Below are positions 18,181 to 26,154 of a DNA stretch of 64,000 nt, piece by piece. The notes under the pieces are model-generated. The model did no database searches, was not told where the DNA came from, and saw only the letters and a program-made list of their open reading frames with translations. The stretch's first letter is position 1; each line of letters begins with the position of its first letter. The stretch is from JBGVSA01 sp047605765 (GTDB lineage Bacteria > Pseudomonadota > Gammaproteobacteria > Burkholderiales > Rhodocyclaceae), in NCBI GenBank assembly GCA_047605765.1, contig JASGFB010000007.1, positions 1 to 64,000 of the forward strand, read 5' to 3'. The translations under genes were made by a program, and so were the position numbers.

Positions 18181-18213
18181 CATACTATCTTTTGGTATGT
18201 ATTTGAGTAGTAT
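18181..18213 (+). promoter_or_regulatory. nested inverted repeats upstream of the desaturase
   Basis: CATAC (18181-18185) pairs with GTATG (18195-18199) and ATACTA (18182-18187) with TAGTAT (18208-18213). The region is AT-rich within GC-rich DNA and lies 30-60 bases before the desaturase start, as an operator would. The regulator is unknown. Confidence 0.35.
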
Positions 18214-18242
18214 CAAGCGCGTTTCTCATACAAGGACTCTCG

Positions 18243-19409
18243 ATGTTCTCAGGTTTGCTCGACTTGCCGTGGTGGGGCTACGTGCTGGCAACGCTGGCGC
18301 TGACCCACGTGACGATCGCGTCGGTCACGATCTTTCTGCATCGTCACCAAGCGCACCGTTCGCTGGACCTGCACCCCGTTCCGAGCCATTTTTTCCGTCT
18401 GTGGCTGTGGCTGACCACCGGTATGGTGACCAAGGAATGGGCCGCCATCCATCGCAAGCATCACGCCAAGTGCGAAACCGAGGACGATCCGCACAGCCCG
18501 CAGACGCGCGGCCTGCGCAAGGTGTTGTGGGAGGGCGCCGAGCTCTACCGCAGCGAAGCCAAGAACGAAGAAACGCTGCGCAAGTATGGCCACGGCACGC
18601 CTGACGACTGGCTGGAGCGCCATGTCTATCGCCATTCCATCATCGGTATCTCGCTGATGCTGATCATCGACGTGGCGCTCTTCGGCGCCATCGGCATCAC
18701 CATGTGGGCCGTGCAGATGATCTGGATCCCGTTCTGGGCGGCCGGCGTCATCAATGGCCTGGGCCATTTCTGGGGCTATCGCAACTTCGACTGCGCGGAT
18801 GCCTCCACCAACCTGGTGCCGTGGGGGATTCTGGTTGGTGGCGAGGAGCTTCACAACAACCATCACACGTTTGCCACCTCGGCCAAGCTGTCGGCCAAGT
18901 GGTACGAGTTCGATATCGGCTGGGCGTACATTCGCTGCCTGGAGATGCTCAGGCTGGCGACGGTCAAGAAGACCATCCCGGTGCCGCGCTTCGGCGAAGC
19001 CCGTGCGACGGTCGATTTCGACATGCTGCAGAACATCATCACCCATCGCTACGACGTCATGACGCGTTATCTGCGTTCGCTGACCGACGTGTACGGTGAA
19101 GAACTGTCGCGCCTGAAGGCCGCGCACGGCGATCGTTTCGACATCAAGAAGCTGCGCCGCTGGTTGCAGGTCGATGTCGAATCGTTGTCGGCCAATGCCC
19201 GCCAGCAACTGAGCGATGCGCTGGCACATGCCCCGCGTTTGGCGATGCTGCATCAGATGCGGCAGGAGCTCGGCGCGCTGTGGGCGCGGTCCACGGCGTC
19301 GCGCGAACAGTTGCTCAAGCAGTTGCAGGACTGGTGTCACCGCGCCGAACAGAGCGGCGTCCAGCCGCTGCGCGAAGTGTCCTTGCGCCTGCGTACCTAC
19401 GCGGGATAA
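18243..19409 (+). CDS. Fatty acid (acyl-CoA/acyl-lipid) delta-9-type desaturase
   Basis: Membrane di-iron desaturase that inserts a double bond into acyl chains, 388 residues. The three histidine boxes are HRHQAH (33-38), HRKHH (70-74) and HNNHH (204-208), with an extra His in NGLGHFWGYRN (175). Hydrophobic pairs flank the boxes. Residues from about 240 to 388 form a hydrophilic, helical extension not needed for the catalytic fold; it reminds me of the C-terminal helical region of ISL3-type transposases. It is divergent from the leuA leader, has nested inverted repeats upstream and ends at a strong terminator. The physiological role is probably membrane fluidity. Confidence 0.88.
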   Translation: MFSGLLDLPWWGYVLATLALTHVTIASVTIFLHRHQAHRSLDLHPVPSHFFRLWLWLTTGMVTKEWAAIHRKHHAKCETEDDPHSPQTRGLRKVLWEGAELYRSEAKNEETLRKYGHGTPDDWLERHVYRHSIIGISLMLIIDVALFGAIGITMWAVQMIWIPFWAAGVINGLGHFWGYRNFDCADASTNLVPWGILVGGEELHNNHHTFATSAKLSAKWYEFDIGWAYIRCLEMLRLATVKKTIPVPRFGEARATVDFDMLQNIITHRYDVMTRYLRSLTDVYGEELSRLKAAHGDRFDIKKLRRWLQVDVESLSANARQQLSDALAHAPRLAMLHQMRQELGALWARSTASREQLLKQLQDWCHRAEQSGVQPLREVSLRLRTYAG

Positions 19410-19431
19410 GCCTTACCGCCATGCCATGCCG

Positions 19432-19460
19432 AAAAGCCCGCGACAGCGGGCTTTTTCTTT
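19432..19460 (+). terminator. bidirectional terminator after the desaturase
   Basis: AAAAGCCCGC (19432-19441) and GCGGGCTTTT (19446-19455) around a GACA loop, with a T tract downstream and an A tract upstream. It separates the desaturase from the convergent guanidinium exporter. Confidence 0.9.
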
Positions 19461-19481
19461 GCTGCAGTACGGTCTTGCCGA

Positions 19482-19802
19482 TCAGTGGGGGCTCAGCAGC
19501 TTCAGGCCCAGGATGCCGGCGACGATGAGCAGGATGCATATCAGCCGGGCCAGGGTGGCGGGTTCGCCGAAGAACGCCATGCCGAAGAGCACGGTGCCGA
19601 CCGTGCCGATGGCGGTCCATACCGCATAGGCAGTGCCCAGGGGCAGGGTGCGTACGGCAAAGCCCAGCAGGATGACGCTGCCGATCATGGCTGCCACTGT
19701 TCCGACTGTGGGCCATAGGCGGGAAAAACCTTCGGTGTATTTCAGGCCGACGGCCCAAACGATCTCAAGCAGGCCGGCGATGAAGAGAATGAACCAGTTC
19801 AT
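19482..19802 (-). CDS. gdx: Small multidrug resistance family guanidinium exporter Gdx (SugE)
   Basis: 106-residue, four-helix SMR transporter of the Gdx/SugE branch, which exports guanidinium in exchange for protons as an antiparallel dimer in the inner membrane. The N-terminus MNWFILFIAGLLEIVWAVGLKYT contains the essential Glu13, and GTAYAVWT is the Gdx-type signature. The ATG at 19802 is chosen over an upstream ATG since the family starts with this helix. A two-hairpin guanidine-II riboswitch lies immediately upstream, which independently supports the guanidinium substrate. Confidence 0.93.
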   Translation of the reverse strand: MNWFILFIAGLLEIVWAVGLKYTEGFSRLWPTVGTVAAMIGSVILLGFAVRTLPLGTAYAVWTAIGTVGTVLFGMAFFGEPATLARLICILLIVAGILGLKLLSPH

Positions 19803-19821
19803 GGTCGCGTTCGTCCTCGTT

Positions 19822-19866
19822 GTGGGCCGTCCCACGTAGGTAGAGCAGAGGCGGGGTCGTCCCCGC
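19822..19866 (-). promoter_or_regulatory. guanidine-II (mini-ykkC) riboswitch
   Basis: On the minus strand two short hairpins occur in tandem: GCGGGG-ACGA-CCCCGC (plus 19851-19866) and GTGGG-ACGG-CCCAC (plus 19822-19835), separated by 15 bases. Two GC stems with ACGR tetraloops are the defining features of the mini-ykkC/guanidine-II motif. It is followed by a GAGGA ribosome site and the gdx ATG, consistent with guanidine freeing the translation start. Confidence 0.92.
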
Positions 19867-19872
19867 GTGCGA

Positions 19873-19903
19873 AAAGCGCAGCGCCGGGCGTGGGACGCCC
19901 GGC
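19873..19903 (-). terminator. terminator after the RquA-like gene
   Basis: GCCGGGCG (19883-19890) pairs with CGCCCGGC (19896-19903); read on the minus strand it is followed by a CTTTT tract. It separates rquA from the riboswitch-controlled gdx. Confidence 0.7.
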
Positions 19904-19914
19904 GAGATGGAGGC

Positions 19915-20676
19915 TTACTTGGCCGCCGGCTTCTTGTGGCGGACGGAGACGATCTGGTAGACGCCGCCGAAGATGGTGCGTTTTTCCCAGGTGAAGCGCT
20001 CGGGTTCGCTGGCGAAGTGGCTGATCTCGTGATTCCACAAGGCTTCCGCGAACGGCTCCAGCAGGCGATTGACCACCTTCAGGATGTAGCGCACCGGTTG
20101 CCAGCGTGCCGGCCGGTGGTAGTCGACGAAGAGCGCTTCACCGTGTTCGGGCACCTGGCTCAGCATGTTGTCGACGATGGCGCGCTTCCAGTTGTCCGGC
20201 ACTTCGTGCAAGAGGAAGAAGCTGCACACCAGATCGGGCGTGCCGGGAACGCGGAACGTACCTGCGTCGCTGCGTACCACGCTGGCCCAAGGCATGTGCT
20301 GCACCTTGCGCGTGCCGTGCGCGACCTGGATCGGCGTCACATCGGTGAGCTGGAAATGGCCTTGCGGGCCACATCGTTCGGCAGCCAGGCGCACCAGGTC
20401 GCCATACACGTGCGCTACTTGCCAGACACGCATGCCCGGTTTGATGCGTTGCAGATACGCCCGCATCATGCGGCGATCATTCAGGAACAGCAGTGTCTTG
20501 ACGACGATGTTGCGGTCCAGCAGTTCGACCAGGCGCGGATTGACGTAGGCCCAGTCATACACCTCGTGCATGTAGGCGGGGACGGGACCGGCGCGATGTT
20601 CTTCCTGGGTGGAGGACGACGAAGACGACACGACTTCGGCTTCTGAAACTGTTGCGGCCAATGTGTGGTCGTTCAT
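19915..20676 (-). CDS. rquA: RquA-like rhodoquinone biosynthesis enzyme (class I SAM methyltransferase fold)
   Basis: 253-residue methyltransferase-fold protein. Its pattern matches RquA, which converts ubiquinone to rhodoquinone using SAM as amino donor: a non-canonical motif I (VWQVAHVYGDLVRLAA instead of a Gly-rich loop), FFLLHEVPDNWKR, VDYHRPARWQPVRY, LLEPFAEALWNHEI and a terminal FGGVYQIV. A Ser/Glu-rich N-terminal 30 residues has no counterpart I can name. Rhodoquinone serves anaerobic fumarate reduction. The alternative is a related SAM methyltransferase of unknown function. It is a single gene, divergent from fpr. Confidence 0.65.
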   Translation of the reverse strand: MNDHTLAATVSEAEVVSSSSSSTQEEHRAGPVPAYMHEVYDWAYVNPRLVELLDRNIVVKTLLFLNDRRMMRAYLQRIKPGMRVWQVAHVYGDLVRLAAERCGPQGHFQLTDVTPIQVAHGTRKVQHMPWASVVRSDAGTFRVPGTPDLVCSFFLLHEVPDNWKRAIVDNMLSQVPEHGEALFVDYHRPARWQPVRYILKVVNRLLEPFAEALWNHEISHFASEPERFTWEKRTIFGGVYQIVSVRHKKPAAK

Positions 20677-20873
20677 CCGTTACCCCTTGCTGTGTATCAA
20701 TAGTCTTAGTTTATCGAAGGAATTGTACCTATCTTTGAGATAAGCCAAACATAGAGGGCTGCGATAGGCCAGTTAAATCCTGATTACCAATTGTTATATA
20801 TAAATCCACGCGTTATAGCCACCATGCCGTTAAAATTGCTGCATCGCAGACAACTTTTTTTACGAGCGGATTC

Positions 20874-21650
20874 ATGGCAACTTTTGGTACCGAACGCGTC
20901 CTGAGCGTTCATCACTGGAACGACACGCTGTTCAGCTTCAAGACGACGCGCGATGCGGGCCTGCGTTTTCGCAATGGCCACTTCGTGATGATCGGCCTGG
21001 AAGTCGAAGGCAAGCCGCTGGTGCGCGCCTACAGTATCGCCAGCGCCAACTACGAGGAACACCTCGAGTTTTTCAGCATCAAGGTGCCGAACGGTCCGCT
21101 CACCTCGCGTCTGCAGCACCTGAAGGAAGGCGACCAGATCCTCATCAGCAAGAAGCCCACGGGCACGCTGGTGCTGGACGACCTCAAGCCCGGCAAGCAC
21201 CTGTTCCTGTTCGGTACGGGCACCGGTCTGGCGCCGTTCATGAGCCTCATCAAAGATCCGGAAGCCTACGAACGCTTCGACAAGGTCATCCTGTTCCATG
21301 GCGTGCGCTACGTGTCGGAACTGGCATATCACGACTACATCAACGCTGAGCTGCGTGAGGACGAATTCCTGGGCGAGATGATCGGCGACAAGCTGCTCTA
21401 CTACCCCTCGGTCACGCGCGAGCCGTTCCGCAACCAGGGTCGCCTGACCGATCTGATCGAATCGGGCAAGCTGTGCGCCGACCTCGGTCTGCCGCCTCTC
21501 AACCCGGAAACCGATCGCGCCATGATCTGCGGCAGCCCGAGCATGAACAAGGACACCGCCGACCTGCTGGACGCGCGCGGCTTCACCATCTCTCCGGGGG
21601 TGGGCGAGCAGGGTGACTACGTGATCGAGCGCGCCTTCGTCGAACGCTGA
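20874..21650 (+). CDS. fpr: Ferredoxin--NADP(+) reductase
   Basis: FAD flavoprotein (258 residues) exchanging electrons between NADPH and ferredoxin or flavodoxin. The FAD site RAYSIAS, the NADP-binding GTGTGLAPFMSL and the ICGSPSMNKD segment are present. The C-terminus is AFVER without the terminal Trp of E. coli Fpr, placing it with the Azotobacter/Pseudomonas subclass. A TAAAAT -10-like box at 20831-20836 and an AT-rich stretch precede it. In relatives the gene responds to oxidative stress, but no SoxR or FinR gene is present here. Confidence 0.94.
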   Translation: MATFGTERVLSVHHWNDTLFSFKTTRDAGLRFRNGHFVMIGLEVEGKPLVRAYSIASANYEEHLEFFSIKVPNGPLTSRLQHLKEGDQILISKKPTGTLVLDDLKPGKHLFLFGTGTGLAPFMSLIKDPEAYERFDKVILFHGVRYVSELAYHDYINAELREDEFLGEMIGDKLLYYPSVTREPFRNQGRLTDLIESGKLCADLGLPPLNPETDRAMICGSPSMNKDTADLLDARGFTISPGVGEQGDYVIERAFVER

Positions 21651-21672
21651 TCCACGCCAGGTTACCCAATCC

Positions 21673-21704
21673 GAAAGCCCCGCCCAGCGGGGCTTTCTTT
21701 TTTG
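21673..21704 (+). terminator. rho-independent terminator after fpr
   Basis: GAAAGCCCCGC (21673-21683) pairs with GCGGGGCTTTC (21687-21697) around CCA, followed by a run of six T. A second, longer-looped repeat (GGTGCCGC 21705-21712 with GCGGCACC 21729-21736) follows directly. Confidence 0.92.
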
Positions 21705-21890
21705 GGTGCCGCACTGAAAGCGGGCGTGGCGGCACCGTTGCGGAGCATCTCCGGGTTTTGGCGATCATTGCCTGCGTGAGGGACGCGTCCAGGGGCGCCT
21801 GGCACAGGGGGATGGCATCCGTCGCACGCAGGGATTCCTGTGCGCACGGAATTTGCATTATTTGCCAAAAACGACAAACGAGAGCGTCCC

Positions 21891-23288
21891 ATGTTCATTC
21901 GCCTGTCCCGCCTCAACCACCTGTTCACCCCGCTCGCCGAAGCCACGCGCAGCGGCGTCGATCTGACCCAATCCCTCGCCGAAGCCGGTGCGGGCAAGTT
22001 GCGCAGTGTGGTAACGCTTATCAACCAGTTGCTGGGCCAGTTCCATTCCACCATCGTCAAGATCGCCGCTACTTCGGTGGCCTTGTCGGAAGTGGCGCCT
22101 CATCTGTCTGGTGTGGCCGGGGAACTCGAAAAGCGTGCCCGTCAGCAGCGTGAGAATGCCGAATCGATCGCCAGCGCCAGTCGCGACATGGCCGACACCG
22201 TCGCGGCCATTGCGTCGAGCAGCGCCGAGGCCGGGGCGTTCACCGAGCAGGTCCGCCAGGCGACGCGCGATGCCGAAGAGGCCAGCCAGCGCGCCGAGAC
22301 ACAGATCCGGCAGATTGGGCAGGGCGCCGGTACGCTGGCCCAGCAATTGGCGGTCTTGCAGACCAGTTGCGCCACCATCGGTGAAACCGTGCAGCTCATC
22401 AAGGCCATCGCCGACCGCACCCGCATCCTGTCGCTCAATGCCGCCATCGAGGCGGCGCGAGCCGGTGAGCAGGGACGCGGCTTTGCGGTGGTGGCCGATG
22501 AGGTACGAACCCTGGCCGATCAGACCAGTGAAGCCACCCAGCACGTTGAACAGGTATTGGTGGCGATTCGTCAGCAGACGCAGGACACCGCCACCGCCAT
22601 GACGCACGTCGAAGACGAAGTCCACGACGGTATGGATGCGTCCGCCACCGCCAATGCACGCCTGCGCGCCGCCGCCAGCGACATCGATACGCTAATCGGC
22701 CACGTGCGTGCCATTGCCGAGGCCAGCGCGGCGCAGAGCGAGCGTGTCGGCGATGTGGCCGGCCGCATCGATACCGTGGCGCGCAGCACCCAGGATCAAC
22801 TCGATGATGCGCATCGGCTGTCGGCCTGCGCGGCACAGATTCGCACGCAGACCGAAGAACTCCTGACGGAAGTTGGCGAATTCCGCTTCGAAGGGCATCG
22901 TGTCACGCGTCTTCAGGTGGAGCAGGCGGCCGCTCAGTGGCAGTTGAGCGACCTGCGCCGCGATCAGATCGAAGCGCACTTGGCTGCCTTGTGCCGCGCG
23001 TTGCCGGCGCTGGAGCTGGCCTACGTCACGGATCCGCAAGGGCGCCAGATGTGTGCCAATGTTGCACGCGACAGCGTGGACGCAGCCGCCGTCGGGCACG
23101 ATTGGAGTACCCGCGAGTGGTACCGCCAGCCGATCCGCAGCGGCCGGGTTTACGTGTCCGGCATCTATCGCTCGGCGGCTACCGACGATTTCTGTTTCAC
23201 CATCTCGCTACCGTTGCGCGACGCCGCCGGCCAGCCGATCGGCGTACTCGGTGCCGACGTGCGCTTTGACCATATCGTCAGGGCGTAA
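21891..23288 (+). CDS. Soluble methyl-accepting chemotaxis protein with C-terminal Cache-like sensor
   Basis: 465-residue chemoreceptor-type protein. The signalling tip is clear: ILSLNAAIEAARAGEQGRGFAVVADEVRTLADQT at about residues 179-212, cut here in two reads (ILSLNAAIEAARAGEQ and GRGFAVVADEVRTLADQT). No transmembrane helix is visible, so the protein is probably cytoplasmic. The last 100 residues resemble a Cache sensor: DWSTREWYRQPIRSG, then ISLPLRDAAGQPIGVLGADV. This puts the sensor after the signalling domain, reversed from classical receptors, and in the cytoplasm. The ATG at 21891 is chosen; a longer frame from 21840 lacks support. The ligand is unknown. Confidence 0.85.
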   Translation: MFIRLSRLNHLFTPLAEATRSGVDLTQSLAEAGAGKLRSVVTLINQLLGQFHSTIVKIAATSVALSEVAPHLSGVAGELEKRARQQRENAESIASASRDMADTVAAIASSSAEAGAFTEQVRQATRDAEEASQRAETQIRQIGQGAGTLAQQLAVLQTSCATIGETVQLIKAIADRTRILSLNAAIEAARAGEQGRGFAVVADEVRTLADQTSEATQHVEQVLVAIRQQTQDTATAMTHVEDEVHDGMDASATANARLRAAASDIDTLIGHVRAIAEASAAQSERVGDVAGRIDTVARSTQDQLDDAHRLSACAAQIRTQTEELLTEVGEFRFEGHRVTRLQVEQAAAQWQLSDLRRDQIEAHLAALCRALPALELAYVTDPQGRQMCANVARDSVDAAAVGHDWSTREWYRQPIRSGRVYVSGIYRSAATDDFCFTISLPLRDAAGQPIGVLGADVRFDHIVRA

Positions 23289-23300
23289 TCGCGGCGCGCC

Positions 23301-23681
23301 TCAGTCGTAATGGGAGAGTTCGATCAGATTGCCATCCGGGTCGCGCACATAGATCGACGTGATCGGTCCGGTGGCGCCGGTGCGTGGCAGCGGGCCTTCT
23401 TCGATGGTGATGCCGCACTCGTGCAGGTGGGAGACGACGTCGGCGAGCGGCGTGGCGGCGATCAGGCATAGATCGGCCGAACCCGGCGTCGGATGGGCCG
23501 CTTTCGGTGTGAATTCATGCCCCGCCTGGTGCAGGTTGATCTTCTGCTGGCCAAAGGCCAGGGCTTTGCGGCCGGACCCGAAGGTCACGATCCGCATGCC
23601 CAGGACGTCGGCATAGAAACGGCAGGTGGCATCGATGTCGGCCACCGTCAATACGAGGTGATCCAGCCGATCGATACGCAT
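23301..23681 (-). CDS. VOC (glyoxalase/bleomycin resistance) family protein
   Basis: 126-residue single VOC module: LDHLVLTVADIDATCRFYADVLGM at the N-terminus (given as LDHLVLTVADI and CRFYADVLGM) and VRDPDGNLIELSHY at the C-terminus. These contain the His and Glu that bind metal in glyoxalase-like enzymes. The ATG at 23681 follows a GAGGGCGG ribosome site; a TTG at 23699 overlapping the panB stop is the alternative. It is last in the panB-led operon. The substrate is unknown. Confidence 0.85.
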   Translation of the reverse strand: MRIDRLDHLVLTVADIDATCRFYADVLGMRIVTFGSGRKALAFGQQKINLHQAGHEFTPKAAHPTPGSADLCLIAATPLADVVSHLHECGITIEEGPLPRTGATGPITSIYVRDPDGNLIELSHYD

Positions 23682-23695
23682 GCCACCGCCCTCGT

Positions 23696-24511
23696 TCAAT
23701 AGGTGTGCTCGGGCGCCGGGAAGCTGCCGTCGCGCACCGCCGCCACGTAACGGCCAATGGCTTCTTCGATGCTGCTGGCGCCGTCCATGAAGTTGCGTAC
23801 GAAGCGCGCCGTCTTGCCTGGGTAGATGCCCAGCATGTCATGCAGGACCAGCACCTGGCCGTCGCATTCGGCGCCGCCACCGATGCCGATGGTCGCCATG
23901 TGCGAAAGGGTGCGCGTGATCTGGCCTGCCAAAGTGGCCGGCACCATTTCGAGCACCACCATGGCCGCGCCCGCGTCTTCCAGCGCCTTGACGTCGTGCA
24001 GCATGCGCGCCGCCGATTCCTCGGTCTTGCCCTGCACGCGATAGCCACCCAACTGGAACACCGATTGCGGCGTCAGGCCGACGTGGGCGCACACCGGCAC
24101 GCCGCGTTCGACCAGGAAGCGCACGGTTTCGGCCATGTAGGCACCGCCTTCGAGCTTGACCATGTGGGCGCCCGCCGCCATCAGGGCGGCGGCGTTGCGC
24201 ATGGCTTGCGAGGGATCTTCCTGGTACGAGCCGAAGGACAGGTCGGCGACGATCCAGGCGCGCTTGGCGCCACGCGCCACGCACTGCGTGTGGTAGATCA
24301 TGTGCTCGAGCGTCACCGGCAGCGTGCTGGTCTGGCCTTGCACGACGTTGCCGAGCGAATCGCCGATCAGCAGCACGTCGACGCCTGCGCGTTCGCTCAG
24401 CGCGGCAAAGCTCGCGTCATAGCACGTGAGCATGGCGATCTTGCGGCCTTCGGCCCGCATCTTGGCCAGTTCGAAAAGAGTGACGGGCCGGGTGTCGGCG
24501 AGGTAGCTCAT
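23696..24511 (-). CDS. panB: 3-methyl-2-oxobutanoate hydroxymethyltransferase PanB
   Basis: Pantothenate (coenzyme A precursor) pathway: transfers a hydroxymethyl group from methylenetetrahydrofolate to 2-oxoisovalerate, giving ketopantoate. The 271-residue protein carries LTCYDASFAALSERAGVDVLLIGDSLGN (seen as LTCYDASFA and LLIGDSLGN) and GQTSTLPVTLEHMIYHT. panC and panD are not in the window. It follows the deoxynucleoside kinase gene on the same strand after 57 bases. Confidence 0.96.
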   Translation of the reverse strand: MSYLADTRPVTLFELAKMRAEGRKIAMLTCYDASFAALSERAGVDVLLIGDSLGNVVQGQTSTLPVTLEHMIYHTQCVARGAKRAWIVADLSFGSYQEDPSQAMRNAAALMAAGAHMVKLEGGAYMAETVRFLVERGVPVCAHVGLTPQSVFQLGGYRVQGKTEESAARMLHDVKALEDAGAAMVVLEMVPATLAGQITRTLSHMATIGIGGGAECDGQVLVLHDMLGIYPGKTARFVRNFMDGASSIEEAIGRYVAAVRDGSFPAPEHTY

Positions 24512-24568
24512 GGCTGACTCCTAACAAGCGCCGCCGGCGAGGGTGGTGCCGGCTGACGCGGGGACGGG

Positions 24569-25204
24569 CTACTGTGCGTAGCCGAAGAATTCGCGGTAAC
24601 TGCGCATGGCGTTCAGGCGTTCGAAGAGCAGTTCGAAATCGTCGTCCTGCTCGACTGGATTGAGCGCCTGGGCGTTCACGATGAACAGTGGTGCCGCGTC
24701 GTATTGATGGAAAAAGCTCGCATAGCGTTCGCTGACGCGTTCGAGATAGCTCTCGGTGATGCGCCGTTCGGCATCATGGCCACGCTTGCGGACGCGTTCG
24801 ATCAGTACCTCTGGCTGGGCCTGCAGGTAAATCACCAGATCGGGCGTGGGCGAGGGCGGCGAGACGCGGGCGAAGACCTCTTGGTAGAGACGCTCTTCGT
24901 CCTCGTTCAGGTTGAGGTTGGCGAACAGCGGATCTTTGGCCAACAGGAAATCGCTCACCACGTGGTGCTCATCGGCAGGGGCGCCCATGTCGCGCAACAG
25001 CGTGTCGCGCTGAAAGAGGAACGACAACTGCGTGGCCAGGGCCCAGCGTTCGCGGTTCTGGTAGAAGCGTTCCAGGAACGGGTTGTCCTCGGGCGCCTCA
25101 AGCATGGTGTGCGCCGACAGGCGCTGGGCCAGGCGACGGGCCAGACTGGTCTTGCCGGCCCCGATGGGGCCTTCGACGACGATGTAACGCGCCTTGTCGA
25201 GCAT
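24569..25204 (-). CDS. Deoxynucleoside kinase (deoxyadenosine/deoxyguanosine kinase type)
   Basis: 211-residue kinase of the deoxynucleoside salvage family. P-loop EGPIGAGKTS (P-loop residues 12-19) opens the protein, followed by EDNPFLERFYQNRERWALATQ and the LID-like RVRKRGHDAERRITESYLERV. This family is regularly coded between folK and panB in Betaproteobacteria. The ATG at 25204 is the family-typical start. Whether dA or dG is preferred cannot be read from the sequence. Confidence 0.88.
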   Translation of the reverse strand: MLDKARYIVVEGPIGAGKTSLARRLAQRLSAHTMLEAPEDNPFLERFYQNRERWALATQLSFLFQRDTLLRDMGAPADEHHVVSDFLLAKDPLFANLNLNEDEERLYQEVFARVSPPSPTPDLVIYLQAQPEVLIERVRKRGHDAERRITESYLERVSERYASFFHQYDAAPLFIVNAQALNPVEQDDDFELLFERLNAMRSYREFFGYAQ

Positions 25205-25211
25205 GGGGCGA

Positions 25212-25565
25212 TCAGCTCCGGAAGATGAAGTAGACCGCGCCAAGCATACAGAGCGTGGCCCACAGGTAGTCAAGCTTGAGCGGTTGCTGCATGTAGAACA
25301 ACGAGAACGGCACGAACACCGACAGGGTGATGACTTCCTGCAGGATCTTCAGTTGCGGCAGGCTGAAGTGGCTGGCGCCAATGCGGTTGGCGGGCACCTG
25401 CAACAGGTATTCGAACAGCGCGATGCCCCAGCTCACCAGGGCGGCGACGATCCATGGACGGCTCTGCAGGTTCTTGAGGTGCCCGTACCATGCAAAAGTC
25501 ATGAAAACGTTCGAGCACACCAGCAGGAAAGTGGTCTGCAGCCACACCGGCACGTTGGCGAACAT
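25212..25565 (-). CDS. DUF486/DMT-type small membrane protein
   Basis: 117-residue protein with four hydrophobic helices and the DUF486 motifs CSNVFMTFAWYGHLKNL and FEYLLQVPANRIG. The family belongs to the drug/metabolite transporter clan; its function is not established. ATG at 25565 is preferred; a GTG at 25574 overlapping the folK stop is possible. It sits between folK and the deoxynucleoside kinase in one minus-strand operon. Confidence 0.85.
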   Translation of the reverse strand: MFANVPVWLQTTFLLVCSNVFMTFAWYGHLKNLQSRPWIVAALVSWGIALFEYLLQVPANRIGASHFSLPQLKILQEVITLSVFVPFSLFYMQQPLKLDYLWATLCMLGAVYFIFRS

Positions 25566-25570
25566 GGCGC

Positions 25571-26074
25571 TCACTCGGCGTCGGCGATGCGTTCGATGCG
25601 TTGGTCGGCGACTGCGGCGAGCAATTCGCGCACCGGTCCGTGACCGGGGATGACCATGTCGGGTGCGATCTGGGCGATCGGCGCCAGCACGAAGGCGCGC
25701 TCATGCATGCGCGGATGCGGGACGACCAGGCCCGGATGATCGATCTGGCGGTCGGCGTAGAGCAGCAGGTCGAGATCCAGCGTGCGCGGCGCGTTGGGCG
25801 CGTTGCGCACACGGCCGAAGCGTTTCTCGACCGCCAGCAGGGTCTCCAGCAGCAGCGTCGGACCCAGGGCCGTATCGAGCTGCACGACGGCGTTCACGTA
25901 ATCGGGTTGTGCTTCGCCGGTGCCTACCGGTGCGCTGCGATAGAGCGATGAGCGGGCCATCACACGGCAGTGCGGTTGTTCGCCGAGGACGTGGATGGCG
26001 TTGCGCACGGTGGTCACCGTGTCGCCCAGGTTGGCGCCGATGCCGATCCAGGCGCTGTACATCGTGAAAATCAT
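25571..26074 (-). CDS. folK: Hydroxymethyldihydropterin pyrophosphokinase FolK
   Basis: Folate pathway: pyrophosphorylates 6-hydroxymethyl-7,8-dihydropterin before sulfonamide-sensitive FolP. The 167-residue protein has WIGIGANLGD, SSLYRSAPVG, APRTLDLDLLLYAD (the HPPK signature with catalytic Asp pair) and VVPHPRMHERAFVLAPI. It follows pcnB on the same strand, as in many proteobacteria. An internal ATG (26062) is an alternative start. Confidence 0.96.
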   Translation of the reverse strand: MIFTMYSAWIGIGANLGDTVTTVRNAIHVLGEQPHCRVMARSSLYRSAPVGTGEAQPDYVNAVVQLDTALGPTLLLETLLAVEKRFGRVRNAPNAPRTLDLDLLLYADRQIDHPGLVVPHPRMHERAFVLAPIAQIAPDMVIPGHGPVRELLAAVADQRIERIADAE

Positions 26075-26154
26075 GTCAAACGACCCCCTGTCGCTTTATA
26101 CCCTCGACGCTGCGCGAAGGGGATGATGCATGCGGATCCATGCCCGCCGGCCGG

